A stretch of 38,480 nucleotides of DNA from Arenibacter sp. P308M17. GTDB lineage: Bacteria; Bacteroidota; Bacteroidia; Flavobacteriales; Flavobacteriaceae. The stretch is taken from NCBI RefSeq assembly GCF_003426735.1, contig NZ_QVON01000015.1, positions 1-38,480 on the forward strand. Reading direction: 5' to 3'. This document shows positions 16,590 to 25,221 of the stretch, piece by piece. The notes under the pieces were generated by a model, which worked only from the letters and a program-made list of their open reading frames with translations, was not told where the DNA came from and did not search any database. The translations under genes and the position numbers were made by a program. The first letter of the stretch is position 1; every line of letters starts with the position of its first letter.

Positions 16590-16630
16590 AAAGCAAGGCC
16601 TCCTAGTAGGTAAACATTACTATTGTTACC

Positions 16631-16882
16631 TTAGTGAACCATGACTTCCAATTTTAGGTTAAAATCGCTAAAGTCCTGTTGGGTCCTAATGTTGCCATAG
16701 GAAATATGTTCACCATCTTCCGGTTGGACGGGATCGTTCATAAGGATACCATCTACCACCTTAAAACCGTTGGATTTGTTAGGGTCTATCAATTTCCAGC
16801 CACTCAGATCCTTCCCGTTGAACAAATTGATCGGTTTTTCAAATTTCAGCTTGGACAAATCTGGTATGCCAGTACTTAATCT
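16631..16882 (-). pseudogene. DUF1080 (3-keto-disaccharide hydrolase-like) fragment
   Basis: The open frame reads LSTGIPDLSKLKFEKPINLFNGKDLSGWKL then a DUF1080-like run (GILMND, ISYGNIRTQQDFSDFNLKLEV) before stopping after VMVH. LFNGKDLSGW and the DFNLKLE strand are the family hallmarks. The usual following core (RLPPGGNSGVYLRG-type) is missing. There is no ATG: only about 80 codons survive between a TAA (16883-16885) and the stop at 16631. Full DUF1080 domains are roughly 180-200 residues. The fragment begins inside the methyltransferase stop region, suggesting a deletion or rearrangement that joined the two. It is nonfunctional as far as can be seen. Confidence 0.82.
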
Positions 16883-17595
16883 TTAATAAAAACCATACAA
16901 TGCTGCCATGGTAGGTTCTCTATGTTTCTGTGTAGTTTCATTCCGGCTTCCTGCATTTCCCGGATGGCCTGGGCCTCCGTCATTTTGTGGATCGGTTTTA
17001 TGGGCACCGACCCATCTTCACCCCGGTATTCTATCAAAAACAGTTCACCATCGGCCTTTAGCGCTTTTTTAATGGATACCAACATTTCTGCCGGATAATT
17101 AAATTCATGGTAAACATCTACCATAAGTACCTTGTTCAAAGAATTTTCAGGGATGTTTATGTTTTTTTCACCTCCTTTTATTACCCTTACATTCTTTATT
17201 TGGTCCCGGTCTTTGCGATTATTGATCTCCTGCAACATTTCATCCTGAATATCAACGGCATAGATAAGGCCATGCCTGGCCAATTTTGCCATCTTAAATA
17301 CATGGTAACCGGATCCAGCGCCAATATCTGCTATCTTATCCTCCGGTTCAATAGCCATATTTAGCAATAGGGTAGTTGTGTTTTCCTCTTCTTCGCGCTC
17401 TGGACGGTCCAGCCATTGCATTCCCTGATACCCCATTACATGGGCGATTTCCCTTCCCAAATACCATTTTCCAATACCATTTGGATTTCCTTTTTTATAG
17501 GTGTAATTGGGGTTGGAGGCACTACTTTGGGTCATTCCTTGGCACCAGGTCAATAGAAGTACAAAAAGGAAGGAGGTCTGGATAATTTTTTTCAT
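16876..17595 (-). CDS. Exported SAM-dependent methyltransferase-like protein
   Basis: The 239-residue protein begins with a signal peptide (MKKIIQTSFLFVLLLTWCQG, probable cleavage near TQSSA), unusual for a SAM-using enzyme. The class I fold follows: IADIGAGSGYHVFKMAK (motif I), IYAVDIQDEM (motif II), VLMVDVYHEF (motif IV) and ALKADGELFLIEY (motif V/VI). Its N-terminal GREIAHVMGYQGMQWLDRPEREEEE block is typical of a Bacteroidetes/Planctomycetes group, often beside DUF1080 or Gfo/Idh genes. Because SAM is cytoplasmic, the activity or location is puzzling. It is followed by the DUF1080 remnant and preceded by a 274-bp gap. Confidence 0.85.
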   Translation of the reverse strand: MKKIIQTSFLFVLLLTWCQGMTQSSASNPNYTYKKGNPNGIGKWYLGREIAHVMGYQGMQWLDRPEREEEENTTTLLLNMAIEPEDKIADIGAGSGYHVFKMAKLARHGLIYAVDIQDEMLQEINNRKDRDQIKNVRVIKGGEKNINIPENSLNKVLMVDVYHEFNYPAEMLVSIKKALKADGELFLIEYRGEDGSVPIKPIHKMTEAQAIREMQEAGMKLHRNIENLPWQHCMVFIKD

Positions 17596-17838
17596 CGAAT
17601 ATTTAATATCATGTTCCTTGGCATTGGTTGATTAGGATAAAGTATAATTGCTCCCATAAAAGTAAAGAAATAAATGCATTCCTATCCTATAGTTCTAGAA
17701 AGGGAAGCAGTTGCAGCTGCTGTTTATACGAAAGCCATTGAAAAATGGACTTTTACCATCACTATCCCGACAGGAATTATATATTGAAATTGTGAATATC
17801 TATATAGGGAATTGGGATGCAATATTTTCTTTAAGGAC

Positions 17839-17846
17839 TATTTTTG
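17839..17846 (+). promoter_or_regulatory. Candidate -7 box for the DUF4494 gene
   Basis: TATTTTTG fits the Bacteroidetes TAnnTTTG -7 consensus and lies 24 bp before the ATG at 17870. No well-spaced -33 TTTG is evident. Confidence 0.4.
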
Positions 17847-17869
17847 GCATCCTTTAAAAAAATATAGAT

Positions 17870-18454
17870 ATGAGTCAGACTTGGTACGAGTGCAAAGTAA
17901 AATACAGAAAAACCCATGAGACGGGAGAACAGAAGGTAACCACGGAATCCTATTTATTGGATGCGATATCGTATACCGAGGCAGAAGCCAGAATTAACGA
18001 GGAAATGGCGGCCTACACCAGTGAGGAATTCTTGATAACGAATATAAAAGTCGCCAATTTATCGGAAGTGCATCCTTTTGAGAATTCAGATCGCTGGTTC
18101 AAATCCAAAGTGGCCCTAATTGCCTTCGATGAGAATAGTGGTAAGGAAAGAAAGACCAATACCTATTTATTGGTGCAGGCCAATGATGTTAAGGAAGCCT
18201 ATGACCATACCATAGAGGCCATGAAGGGTACTATGGGCGATTATACCATTCCCGTAATCTCAGAATCTCTTATTATAGATGTGTTTCCTTATTTTTCTGG
18301 TGATGAAGGTGATTTGGATCAATTGGAAAAGTTTAACTCCCTTAAGGCTTCTACACCGAAATCCAATGTATATAATGAAGACTTGGAAGCATTGGATGCT
18401 TTTGAAAACGAAGAGGCCGGGATTGTTGGAGCTTTGGAAGGGGAAGAGGAGTAG
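17870..18454 (+). CDS. DUF4494 domain-containing protein
   Basis: The 194-residue protein starts MSQTWYECKVKYRKT and carries the DUF4494 pattern TESYLLDAISYTEAEARI, NIKVANLSEVHPFENSDRWFKSKV. It then has a duplicated beta-alpha unit TNTYLLVQANDVKEAYD and the IPVISESLIIDVFPYF closing strand. The family is conserved and near-universal in Bacteroidetes, with no known function. The C-terminus (about 155-194) is acidic and likely disordered. It is a stand-alone gene convergent with the SDR gene, with a terminator between. It serves as a taxonomic marker for this window. Confidence 0.93.
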   Translation: MSQTWYECKVKYRKTHETGEQKVTTESYLLDAISYTEAEARINEEMAAYTSEEFLITNIKVANLSEVHPFENSDRWFKSKVALIAFDENSGKERKTNTYLLVQANDVKEAYDHTIEAMKGTMGDYTIPVISESLIIDVFPYFSGDEGDLDQLEKFNSLKASTPKSNVYNEDLEALDAFENEEAGIVGALEGEEE

Positions 18455-18482
18455 GCCCAATTTTTTGGAATCGGTATTGTAA

Positions 18483-18504
18483 GGGGGCTTAATAGCCCTC
18501 TTAT
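18483..18504 (+). terminator. Terminator between DUF4494 and SDR genes
   Basis: GGGGGCT and AGCCCTC pair around a TAAT loop (18483-18500), followed by TTATT. It sits 29 bp after the DUF4494 stop and just before the convergent SDR stop, so it may serve both strands. Confidence 0.6.
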
Positions 18505-18515
18505 TGCATTGTGTT

Positions 18516-19277
18516 CTATAATAGGATCCCTCCAGAGGCCTCTATACGCTGACCATTAATCCATCGGGCGTCCTCCGTACATAAAAAGGCCACCACACCG
18601 CCAATATCTTCGGGTTCTCCCACTCTTCCCAAAGCAGTGGCAGCGGTAACTGCCTTCCTCTTTTGCTCATTTGTTTTGTTTTCACCCTTACCAAAGTCGG
18701 TTGCCACGGCACCTGGTGCCACTACATTGGCTGTAATTTTTCTATGGGCCAATTCCTTGGCCAAGTATCTGGTAAATACTTCTACGGCAGCTTTAGCCGG
18801 GGCATAGGCCGATGAATTGGGAAAAGTAAACCTGGTTAGGCCGGAAGAAATATTTATTATCCTGCTGCCGTCATTTAAATAGGGCAAAGCCTTTTGTGTT
18901 AAGAAATAGACCCCCTTAAAATGTACATTCACCATTTCATCAAATTGTTCTTCCGTGGTGTCAACAAAAGGCTGATAAATTCCAGTACCGCCATTGTTTA
19001 TTAAAAAATCGATCTTTTCCTTACCCGTCCCCGTTTTTATTTGGGAGGAAAGCTGCTTGAAAAAGTCATCAAAGGAAGGAATTTTGCTAGTATCCAATTG
19101 CAGAGCATGGACTTTTCTGCCCATCTTCCCAATCTCCGCAACTACTTTATCTGCGGCCGATTTATTGGAGCGGTAGGTGATAATGACATCGATTCCCTTT
19201 TTTGCAATATTAATGGCCATATCCCTACCTAGGCCACGACTTCCTCCTGTTACCAATGCAATTTTGTTTTCGGACAT
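18516..19277 (-). CDS. Short-chain dehydrogenase/reductase (SDR)
   Basis: I start at MSENKIALVTGG (19277); the upstream in-frame leader is part of a repeat array. The 253-residue classical SDR has TGGSRGLG (cofactor), NNGGTG (a variant of NNAG), a Ser in IINISSGL, the YAPAKAA catalytic YxxxK, and VAPGAVATDF. It reduces or oxidises an unknown carbonyl or alcohol with NAD(P)H. It is followed by the DUF4494 terminator and sits 94 bp downstream of the Gfo/Idh/MocA stop. The gap contains the 14-mer array. Confidence 0.92.
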   Translation of the reverse strand: MSENKIALVTGGSRGLGRDMAINIAKKGIDVIITYRSNKSAADKVVAEIGKMGRKVHALQLDTSKIPSFDDFFKQLSSQIKTGTGKEKIDFLINNGGTGIYQPFVDTTEEQFDEMVNVHFKGVYFLTQKALPYLNDGSRIINISSGLTRFTFPNSSAYAPAKAAVEVFTRYLAKELAHRKITANVVAPGAVATDFGKGENKTNEQKRKAVTAATALGRVGEPEDIGGVVAFLCTEDARWINGQRIEASGGILL

Positions 19278-19317
19278 CTTATTATTTTTTGTTTTTGTAA
19301 AATTCGGGAATAATGAA

Positions 19318-19359
19318 CAATTAACAATAAGCAATTAACAATGGACAATTAACAATAAG
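19318..19359. repeat. Heptamer/14-mer array (3 x 14 bp)
   Basis: Three exact-period units CAATTAACAATAAG, CAATTAACAATGGA and CAATTAACAATAAG (each two heptamers, CAATWAN) fill 42 bp between the SDR start and the Gfo/Idh/MocA stop. The unit rotates to GCAATTA/ACAATAA, close to the heptamers at 22035 and 25064. Confidence 0.85.
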
Positions 19360-19370
19360 GGAAGAAGGGC

Positions 19371-20660
19371 TTAGCTTACCAACCACCAGGCCTTTCGCGC
19401 CTTTCTGGATAATAGGGCATTGGCTTCCGAATCCCCAATAAATTTTTCATTTTCCGAATCCCAATCAAGTTTTCTTCCCAATCTATAGGAAATTAGTCCC
19501 AAATGCATCGGCAACGTCATTTGGCGGGCATAGGCAAGATTTGATTCGGGTTGGATCCTGGATTTTACAGAGTCCACAAAGTTTTGTTGGTGTCCTGGAG
19601 AGCGGATTATGCTTTGCGGTATTTCAGGGATTTCGGTCATGGTTTCTCCATTAATGGTTATTTCCCTAGTATTATAATCACAGATCAGACTGCCCTTGTC
19701 GCCTTCAAAATAGGCTCCAATTCCACGGTCTACGGCACCAGGTACTTTGGGCGGTTCGGTGGTCCAGTAAATTTTTAGATCTTCGAACTCATAATCTATT
19801 TCGATCCATTTAGGGGTATCGGCAATACCTTCAGCTTTTTCTCCTCTGGCAACAATATTTTTTAGGCCCTTTGGCTCCAAGGCCCAAAAAGCTACATCGG
19901 CTATATGGCACCAAAAATCGGCAAAGAAGCCTCCGGAATAATCCAGGAAATACCTATAGGTAAAGTGGCATTTTTCAGGAACATAATCTACATAGGGGGC
20001 GGGCCCCAACCACATATCCCAATTTAGACCTTTGGGTACGGCAACACTTTTGGGATTGCCCAAATTAGGTGGTGCCCCCGTTTTCCATAAACGGACCGTA
20101 TGCACTTTCCCAATGGCACCGGCCTTGAGTATTTCAACAACCCGGTGGAAGTTGTCTGTGGCATGTATCTGGTTCCCCATTTGGAAAATACGCTGGTGCC
20201 CTTCCAAATTTTTAAGCATCATCTGTCCCTCTTTAACATCATAGGAAAGCGGTTTTTCACCATATACATCCTTTCCTGCCTGAAAAGCCAAAGTGGCGAT
20301 CTGGGCATGCCAATGGTCAGGGGTAGCACAGGTAATGGCATCGATATCCTTACGATCCAGGATATTCCTGAAATCCCCGTACCCTTTTACTTTTTTTCCT
20401 GGCTGTAGGGTTTCCATGGTTTTTAGGCTATTGGCCAGGTGCATTTCGTCTACATCGCAAAGCGCTACCACGTCCACTTCCGGCAGGGCGCTGAACCATT
20501 TCATATGGTTGTTGCCCATACCCCCAACACCTATGTGTGCCACCCGTAGGCGATCACTGGGAGCAAACTGGCCATAGGTTGAAGGCAAAAGTGTTAGGCC
20601 CATTAGTCCTAAACCACTTTGCTTAATAAATTCCCTGCGTTGATTTCTTTTAATCTTCAT
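19371..20660 (-). CDS. Tat-exported Gfo/Idh/MocA family oxidoreductase
   Basis: The 429-residue product starts with a twin-arginine signal (QRREFIKQSG, Arg8-Arg9, then GLMGLTLLPS). It has the NAD(P) motif HIGVGGMGNNHM near 42-53, LCDVD, CATPDHWHA near 111-119 and the intact EKP motif (135-137). This is the same family as the gene at 4782 but a separate subgroup: that one has QKP and a longer C-terminal half. It probably acts in the periplasm on sugars or inositols. It lies 62 bp downstream of the esterase gene on the same strand and may be co-transcribed with it. Confidence 0.93.
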   Translation of the reverse strand: MKIKRNQRREFIKQSGLGLMGLTLLPSTYGQFAPSDRLRVAHIGVGGMGNNHMKWFSALPEVDVVALCDVDEMHLANSLKTMETLQPGKKVKGYGDFRNILDRKDIDAITCATPDHWHAQIATLAFQAGKDVYGEKPLSYDVKEGQMMLKNLEGHQRIFQMGNQIHATDNFHRVVEILKAGAIGKVHTVRLWKTGAPPNLGNPKSVAVPKGLNWDMWLGPAPYVDYVPEKCHFTYRYFLDYSGGFFADFWCHIADVAFWALEPKGLKNIVARGEKAEGIADTPKWIEIDYEFEDLKIYWTTEPPKVPGAVDRGIGAYFEGDKGSLICDYNTREITINGETMTEIPEIPQSIIRSPGHQQNFVDSVKSRIQPESNLAYARQMTLPMHLGLISYRLGRKLDWDSENEKFIGDSEANALLSRKARKAWWLVS

Positions 20661-20722
20661 GAGTGTTCGGTTTAATTAATTGAGGGATAACCGCTACCAT
20701 AATATTTGGGATTGCCCTTAAC

Positions 20723-22015
20723 TTATTTCCTAAGTTTTGAGAATAGCCATTCTTTTTTCAATTCCTGCTGTTCGGGATAGGTCCAATGTTGTGTTTTTTG
20801 GAAAAGATGCAACTCCTTTGGTGCTGTCAATACATTATAGGCAGAATAGGTGGAAGCCGGAGGGCACACATTGTCGTTGTAGCCCCAACTGTACCAGCCC
20901 GGTGCTTTTACAAATCGTGCAAAGTTGACAACATCATAATATTTTGAAATTTCTATTTTCTCGGGTTTATTGGTAAATTCGTCCACGAAAATCTGCGGCC
21001 AACCCCCGGCGCGGCCATGTAAAAATCCGGTCATATCGGAAAGGGCAGGATAAAAGGCGGCCAAATAATCAATTCTATCATCCAGACCGGCCGTTACAAT
21101 GGAAAGGGCGCCGCCTTGGCTCCCACCGGTAACGGCAATATCTTCGCCGTTAAATCCCTCCACACTTTCTATAAAATCGACCGCCCTAATACAACCTAGG
21201 TATACGCGGCGGTAGTAGGCATTGTCCCTATCATCCAGATTAAATGCCTGGTAACCGTTCAAGGCCCCCTTGGCAAGATCATCGTAAACACTTTGGTCCA
21301 AGTTTACGGGAATGCCGTGAATCCCAATGGTAAAGGAGATGAAACCTTCCGCAGCCTCGTCAATTTCCCCATAATAGGGCCTAATTCCCGCCCCTGGAAC
21401 ATGTAGAATAGCAGGGTATTTACCTACCTTTTTTGGTTTGGTAAGAATGCCGTAGATTTTTCCATTAATATTATCCAACTTAACGTGATAAACATCCACC
21501 TTGTCCGTGCAGCGTTCGGGCATCAAAGTCAGTACCGCGTTCATGGGCACTTGATTCAGTTCTTCCCGATTTTTTTTCCAAAAAAGTTCAAAATCCTTGG
21601 GTAAGGTGGTAGTGGGTCGTATTTGGTCCGGAGCAAAGCCCACTGTGGTATATGATGAATACTCCTTTCCCTCTACCTTAACTTTTACCGTACAACGTAG
21701 AAACCCCGGCTCGGTGAATTTCTTGGCCTTTATTTGGGTGGAATTATTTTTGAGGGTTCGTGTGCCCTCATCCCAAATCTTTATGGTCCGATACCCTGGA
21801 TCGGGTTGAATGGTATATTCAATTTCAATGCCGTCCAAAGGAACATTGTTCTTAAAAACCGAAATTGAAAATTCGGCCTGTTCCCCAAGGGAATAGGTCC
21901 AGTCAGTGTGGTTTGGGCTTACCATGATCTCTACCAGTTCTTGGCGGGGTTGTGCACTTGAACAAACGCTAAAAAGGAGGAAGCACGAGAGGGAAATAGA
22001 AAAAATTGTTTTCAT
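20723..22015 (-). CDS. Acetylxylan esterase / CE7-like exported hydrolase
   Basis: The 430-residue protein has a signal peptide (SLSCFLLFSVCSSAQ; Cys18 could be a weak lipobox). Residues about 25-130 form a beta-sandwich N-domain. The C-terminal alpha/beta hydrolase shows the CE7 pattern: GGSQGG nucleophile elbow (Ser299), a likely Asp381 (GYNDNVCPP) and His410 (TQHWTYPEQQ). CE7 enzymes remove acetyl groups from xylan or small sugars. The protein would be periplasmic or surface located. It is upstream of the Gfo/Idh/MocA gene on the same strand; its own upstream gap has a heptamer array starting 20 bp before the start codon. Confidence 0.88.
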   Translation of the reverse strand: MKTIFSISLSCFLLFSVCSSAQPRQELVEIMVSPNHTDWTYSLGEQAEFSISVFKNNVPLDGIEIEYTIQPDPGYRTIKIWDEGTRTLKNNSTQIKAKKFTEPGFLRCTVKVKVEGKEYSSYTTVGFAPDQIRPTTTLPKDFELFWKKNREELNQVPMNAVLTLMPERCTDKVDVYHVKLDNINGKIYGILTKPKKVGKYPAILHVPGAGIRPYYGEIDEAAEGFISFTIGIHGIPVNLDQSVYDDLAKGALNGYQAFNLDDRDNAYYRRVYLGCIRAVDFIESVEGFNGEDIAVTGGSQGGALSIVTAGLDDRIDYLAAFYPALSDMTGFLHGRAGGWPQIFVDEFTNKPEKIEISKYYDVVNFARFVKAPGWYSWGYNDNVCPPASTYSAYNVLTAPKELHLFQKTQHWTYPEQQELKKEWLFSKLRK

Positions 22016-22034
22016 ATTTTTTGGTCGGTTTGTA

Positions 22035-22090
22035 TTTTAGCTATTAGCTATTAGCTATTAGCTATTAGCCATTAGCCATTAGCCATTAGC
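22035..22090. repeat. Heptamer array (8 x 7 bp)
   Basis: Eight units run without interruption: TTTTAGC, four TATTAGC, then three CATTAGC. The array begins 20 bp upstream of the esterase start codon, so it lies in the likely 5' leader or promoter. The uniform block structure suggests recent unit-wise expansion. The remaining gap to 22227 holds nothing else I can name. Confidence 0.95.
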
Positions 22091-22227
22091 GATGACAGCG
22101 TTTGCGCCAGTTGCAATAAGGTGGAAATGGGTATTGGTTTCCTACCATTTTAGAAAGATAATAAAAAAGGTTGGGATTTTAGTCCCTAATTATTAGGGGT
22201 AAAATAGCAACCTATGGAATTTGCATC

Positions 22228-24864
22228 CTATTGGTCGGATTCTTCCATCTCCATTATGAGATTGGCAATTAGGGCCGTCCATCCCGTTTGATGCGAAGCC
22301 CCCAGCCCCTTGCCGTTGTCACCATCAAAAAATTCATAAAATAGATGTTGGTTCTTAAAGTGTTCATCCTGGGCGAAAAGTTTATTTCTGTCATCCGCAT
22401 GATATTGGAATTTGCCTTCGGAATTGGCTTCAAACAGTTTTACCAATCTTTTGGTAAGCTGGTTGGCAATTTCATTTAGGTTTAATTTTTTTCCGGATCC
22501 CGTTGGGAATTCATATTGATAGGTAGGTCCGTAGAAGGTATAGTATTTCCGTAAAGATTGAATAATCATATAGTTCAGCGGCATCCAAATGGGACCCCTC
22601 CAATTGGAGTTTCCCCCGAACATATTGGACCTACTTTCCCCAGGTTCGTAATGAATGGTATAATGCCCGTTATGTGAAAATACAAAAGGATGGTCCTTAT
22701 GGTATTTTGAAAGGGAACGAATCCCGTAATCGGATAGAAACTCATCTTCATCCAAGAGCCGTATCAAAAGTTTCTCCAGTCTATAGGCCCTCATGATAGA
22801 AAACAGATAGTTGCCATCTTTGTTGGCCTCTTCAATATTGGAGATCAGGGAAGCCAGATCTGGCCTGGTCCTAACAATTTCGGCAGCCCTTATTTTAAAT
22901 TCCTTCAATTGTTCAAAGAGGTCTTTATGAATGATCTCAACGGCAAATAGGGGAATAATACCCACTAAAGACCTTACCTTAAGTCGGTTTGTAGTACCAT
23001 TGGAAAGTTCTACAACATCGTAATAAAAATCATCCCCATCATCCCATAGCGAAATATCCTTTGTCCCTATATGGTGCATGGCCCAGGCAATATTTAAGAA
23101 GTGCCTAAAGAATTTGGCGGCGGATTCTTCATATACTTTATTGGTCTTTGCCAATTCCAGAGACATACGTAGCATATTTACCGTAAACATGGCCATCCAA
23201 CTTGTGGCATCGGCCTGTTGCATTCTGCTGACCCCTTGCGGCATATGGTTACGATCAAAGACCCCAATGTTGTCCAGCCCCAAAAATCCGCCCTCAAATA
23301 GATCCGTACCGTGTTTATCTTTTTGGTTCACCCACCACGTAAAATTGATAAGTAATTTTTGGAACGCATGCTCCAAAAACTTGGTGTCCCCGTTACCGGT
23401 CCGGAATTTGTCCTTCTCATATACGTTCCAAACCGCCCAGGAATGTACAGGGGGGTTCACATCACTAAAATTCCACTCGTAGGCCGGTATCTGTCCGTTG
23501 GGATGCATATAATTCTCCCGCAATACCAACAATAATTGTTCCTTGGCAAAATAGGGGTCTATTTCTACAAAGGAAACCATATGAAAGGCAAGGTCCCAGG
23601 CGGCATACCATGGATACTCCCATTTGTCGGGCATAGATATCACATGCCTGTTGGTAAGGTGCTGCCAGTTGAAATTTCGGGCCGCCGCGCGGAATGGCTT
23701 AGGTTCCCCAGGGCCTCCAAAAAGCCATTTGAAAACATCGTAGTAATAGAACTGTTTGGTCCATAACAAACCGGAGAAGGCACTTTTTGCAATGGATTGA
23801 TGGGCTTTTGGCAGATCGCTCTTCAGGATATTGCTATAAAAATCCTCACTTTCCTTAATTCTTTGATTAAATACGGCATCAAAATCGGACCAGGGATTCT
23901 CCAGTTTTTTTTTGCTAAGTCGTATTCTAATGCTCCTTTCTTCCCCTGCCTTTAGCTTAAACTTATACCATACTGCCGATTTCGACCCTATTTTTGCTGG
24001 ATTAACGGTCGACTTGCCATTTACCACATGGTCGTTGATGCCGTCCTTAACATAATCCACCTCATTGGCAACATTGTAAATACGTTTGTTGTTGGTCTCA
24101 TTTTCACAGAACAACTGCTTGCCATTTTCATGGTAAAAATAATGTCTTCCATTTCTAATACTTCTGGATTGTATACAGTTATCAGTTAAGGATTTGATGC
24201 TTGGGCGACCAAAACGCTTGTTGTGCTTCCAAAAGTTTCTGAACCAGAGGTGGGGAAGTACATGTATCCTAGCTTTTCTATTTCCTCTATTGACCACCGT
24301 GATTTTCATGAGAATATCTTCCACATCAGCTTTGGTATATTCAATATAACAGTCGAAATAGGCATTTTTATCAAAAGAGTTGGTATCCAATAACTCATAT
24401 TCCATATCTTCCCGGCTACGGATATTGTTATTGATCAAATCTTGATATGGAAATTTTTTATGTGGATACTTATACAGGTATTTGCAGTAGGAATGGGTAG
24501 GGGTGGATATCTGATGAAAATAAAGTTCCTTAACATCTTCGCCGTGATTGCCCTGATTATTGGTAAGGCCAAAAAGGCGTTCCTTTAGAATGGGATCCTT
24601 ACCGTTCCAAAAGGCAGGGGCAAGACAAAGTATCTCTCTGGAGTCGCAAAAGCCCCCTATACCTTCTTCTCCCCATCTATAGGCATTGCTACGTGCTTTT
24701 TCATGGCCTATAAAATCCCATGCATGTCCATGTTCGCTATAATCTTCCCGAACGGTGCCCCATTGTCTTTCCGCTAAATATGGACCCCATTTTTTCCAAT
24801 TTTTGTAAGTGTCCGGAACTGCCAATCTTTCTTCCTCAGCATTCTTCGGGGTAAAATCTGCCAT
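22228..24864 (-). CDS. MGH1-like / GH63-like glucosidase
   Basis: The 878-residue protein has no signal peptide and should be cytoplasmic. It matches the bacterial GH63/MGH1-like glucosidase group. N-terminal landmarks are ERQWGTVREDYSEHGHAWDF near residue 33 and YRWGEEGIGGFCD. The C-terminal (alpha/alpha)6 barrel has WAAWDLAFHM-type cores (EYPWYAAWDLAFHMVSF), PAYEWNFSDVNPPVHSWA, and the late NWRGPIWMPLNYM motif. Family enzymes cleave alpha-glucosidic or mannosyl-glycerate bonds. The substrate is not clear. It is a single gene with repeat arrays on both flanks (22035 and 25064). Confidence 0.88.
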   Translation of the reverse strand: MADFTPKNAEEERLAVPDTYKNWKKWGPYLAERQWGTVREDYSEHGHAWDFIGHEKARSNAYRWGEEGIGGFCDSREILCLAPAFWNGKDPILKERLFGLTNNQGNHGEDVKELYFHQISTPTHSYCKYLYKYPHKKFPYQDLINNNIRSREDMEYELLDTNSFDKNAYFDCYIEYTKADVEDILMKITVVNRGNRKARIHVLPHLWFRNFWKHNKRFGRPSIKSLTDNCIQSRSIRNGRHYFYHENGKQLFCENETNNKRIYNVANEVDYVKDGINDHVVNGKSTVNPAKIGSKSAVWYKFKLKAGEERSIRIRLSKKKLENPWSDFDAVFNQRIKESEDFYSNILKSDLPKAHQSIAKSAFSGLLWTKQFYYYDVFKWLFGGPGEPKPFRAAARNFNWQHLTNRHVISMPDKWEYPWYAAWDLAFHMVSFVEIDPYFAKEQLLLVLRENYMHPNGQIPAYEWNFSDVNPPVHSWAVWNVYEKDKFRTGNGDTKFLEHAFQKLLINFTWWVNQKDKHGTDLFEGGFLGLDNIGVFDRNHMPQGVSRMQQADATSWMAMFTVNMLRMSLELAKTNKVYEESAAKFFRHFLNIAWAMHHIGTKDISLWDDGDDFYYDVVELSNGTTNRLKVRSLVGIIPLFAVEIIHKDLFEQLKEFKIRAAEIVRTRPDLASLISNIEEANKDGNYLFSIMRAYRLEKLLIRLLDEDEFLSDYGIRSLSKYHKDHPFVFSHNGHYTIHYEPGESRSNMFGGNSNWRGPIWMPLNYMIIQSLRKYYTFYGPTYQYEFPTGSGKKLNLNEIANQLTKRLVKLFEANSEGKFQYHADDRNKLFAQDEHFKNQHLFYEFFDGDNGKGLGASHQTGWTALIANLIMEMEESDQ

Positions 24865-25063
24865 TAAGATGTTTTTTATAAGTATTTAGTGGGCATAATG
24901 GTAAAAATAACACTAATTCATTCAGTTGGAAATTATATAGGTCAGTATTGCCTAATTGCTATTTTAGTGGATACTCTTTTGTTATCCTTTTAAAAAAGAA
25001 AGTCAAAATTAAGGAAGTGATATTATTTTTAAGTGGTATTCGATGTCTGTCATAATTTATTTG

Positions 25064-25133
25064 CCATAAGCCATAAGCCATAAGCCATAAGCCATAAGCC
25101 ATAAGCCATAAGCCATAAGCCATAATCCATAAG
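25064..25133. repeat. Heptamer array (10 x 7 bp)
   Basis: Ten units of CCATAAG lie in perfect tandem, with one variant (CCATAAT at 25120-25126) and a partial CCAT after. It lies in the 357-bp gap between the glucosidase start (24864) and the histidine-kinase stop (25222). No gene is visible in that gap. The unit is one base from the CCATTAG unit (rotated) of the 22035 array. Confidence 0.95.
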
Positions 25134-25221
25134 CCATGTGCCCTACCTTTGAAGTCAGTAAATACTTTTGGTGCAGAGGGGTTTGGTTGAGGCAGATAAA
25201 ATACATGCTTAGGACAAACTA

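Noticed and set aside
22035..22090. Heptamer arrays as a CRISPR array
   Set aside because: Units are 7 bp with no variable spacers and there are no cas genes. They are short tandem repeats.
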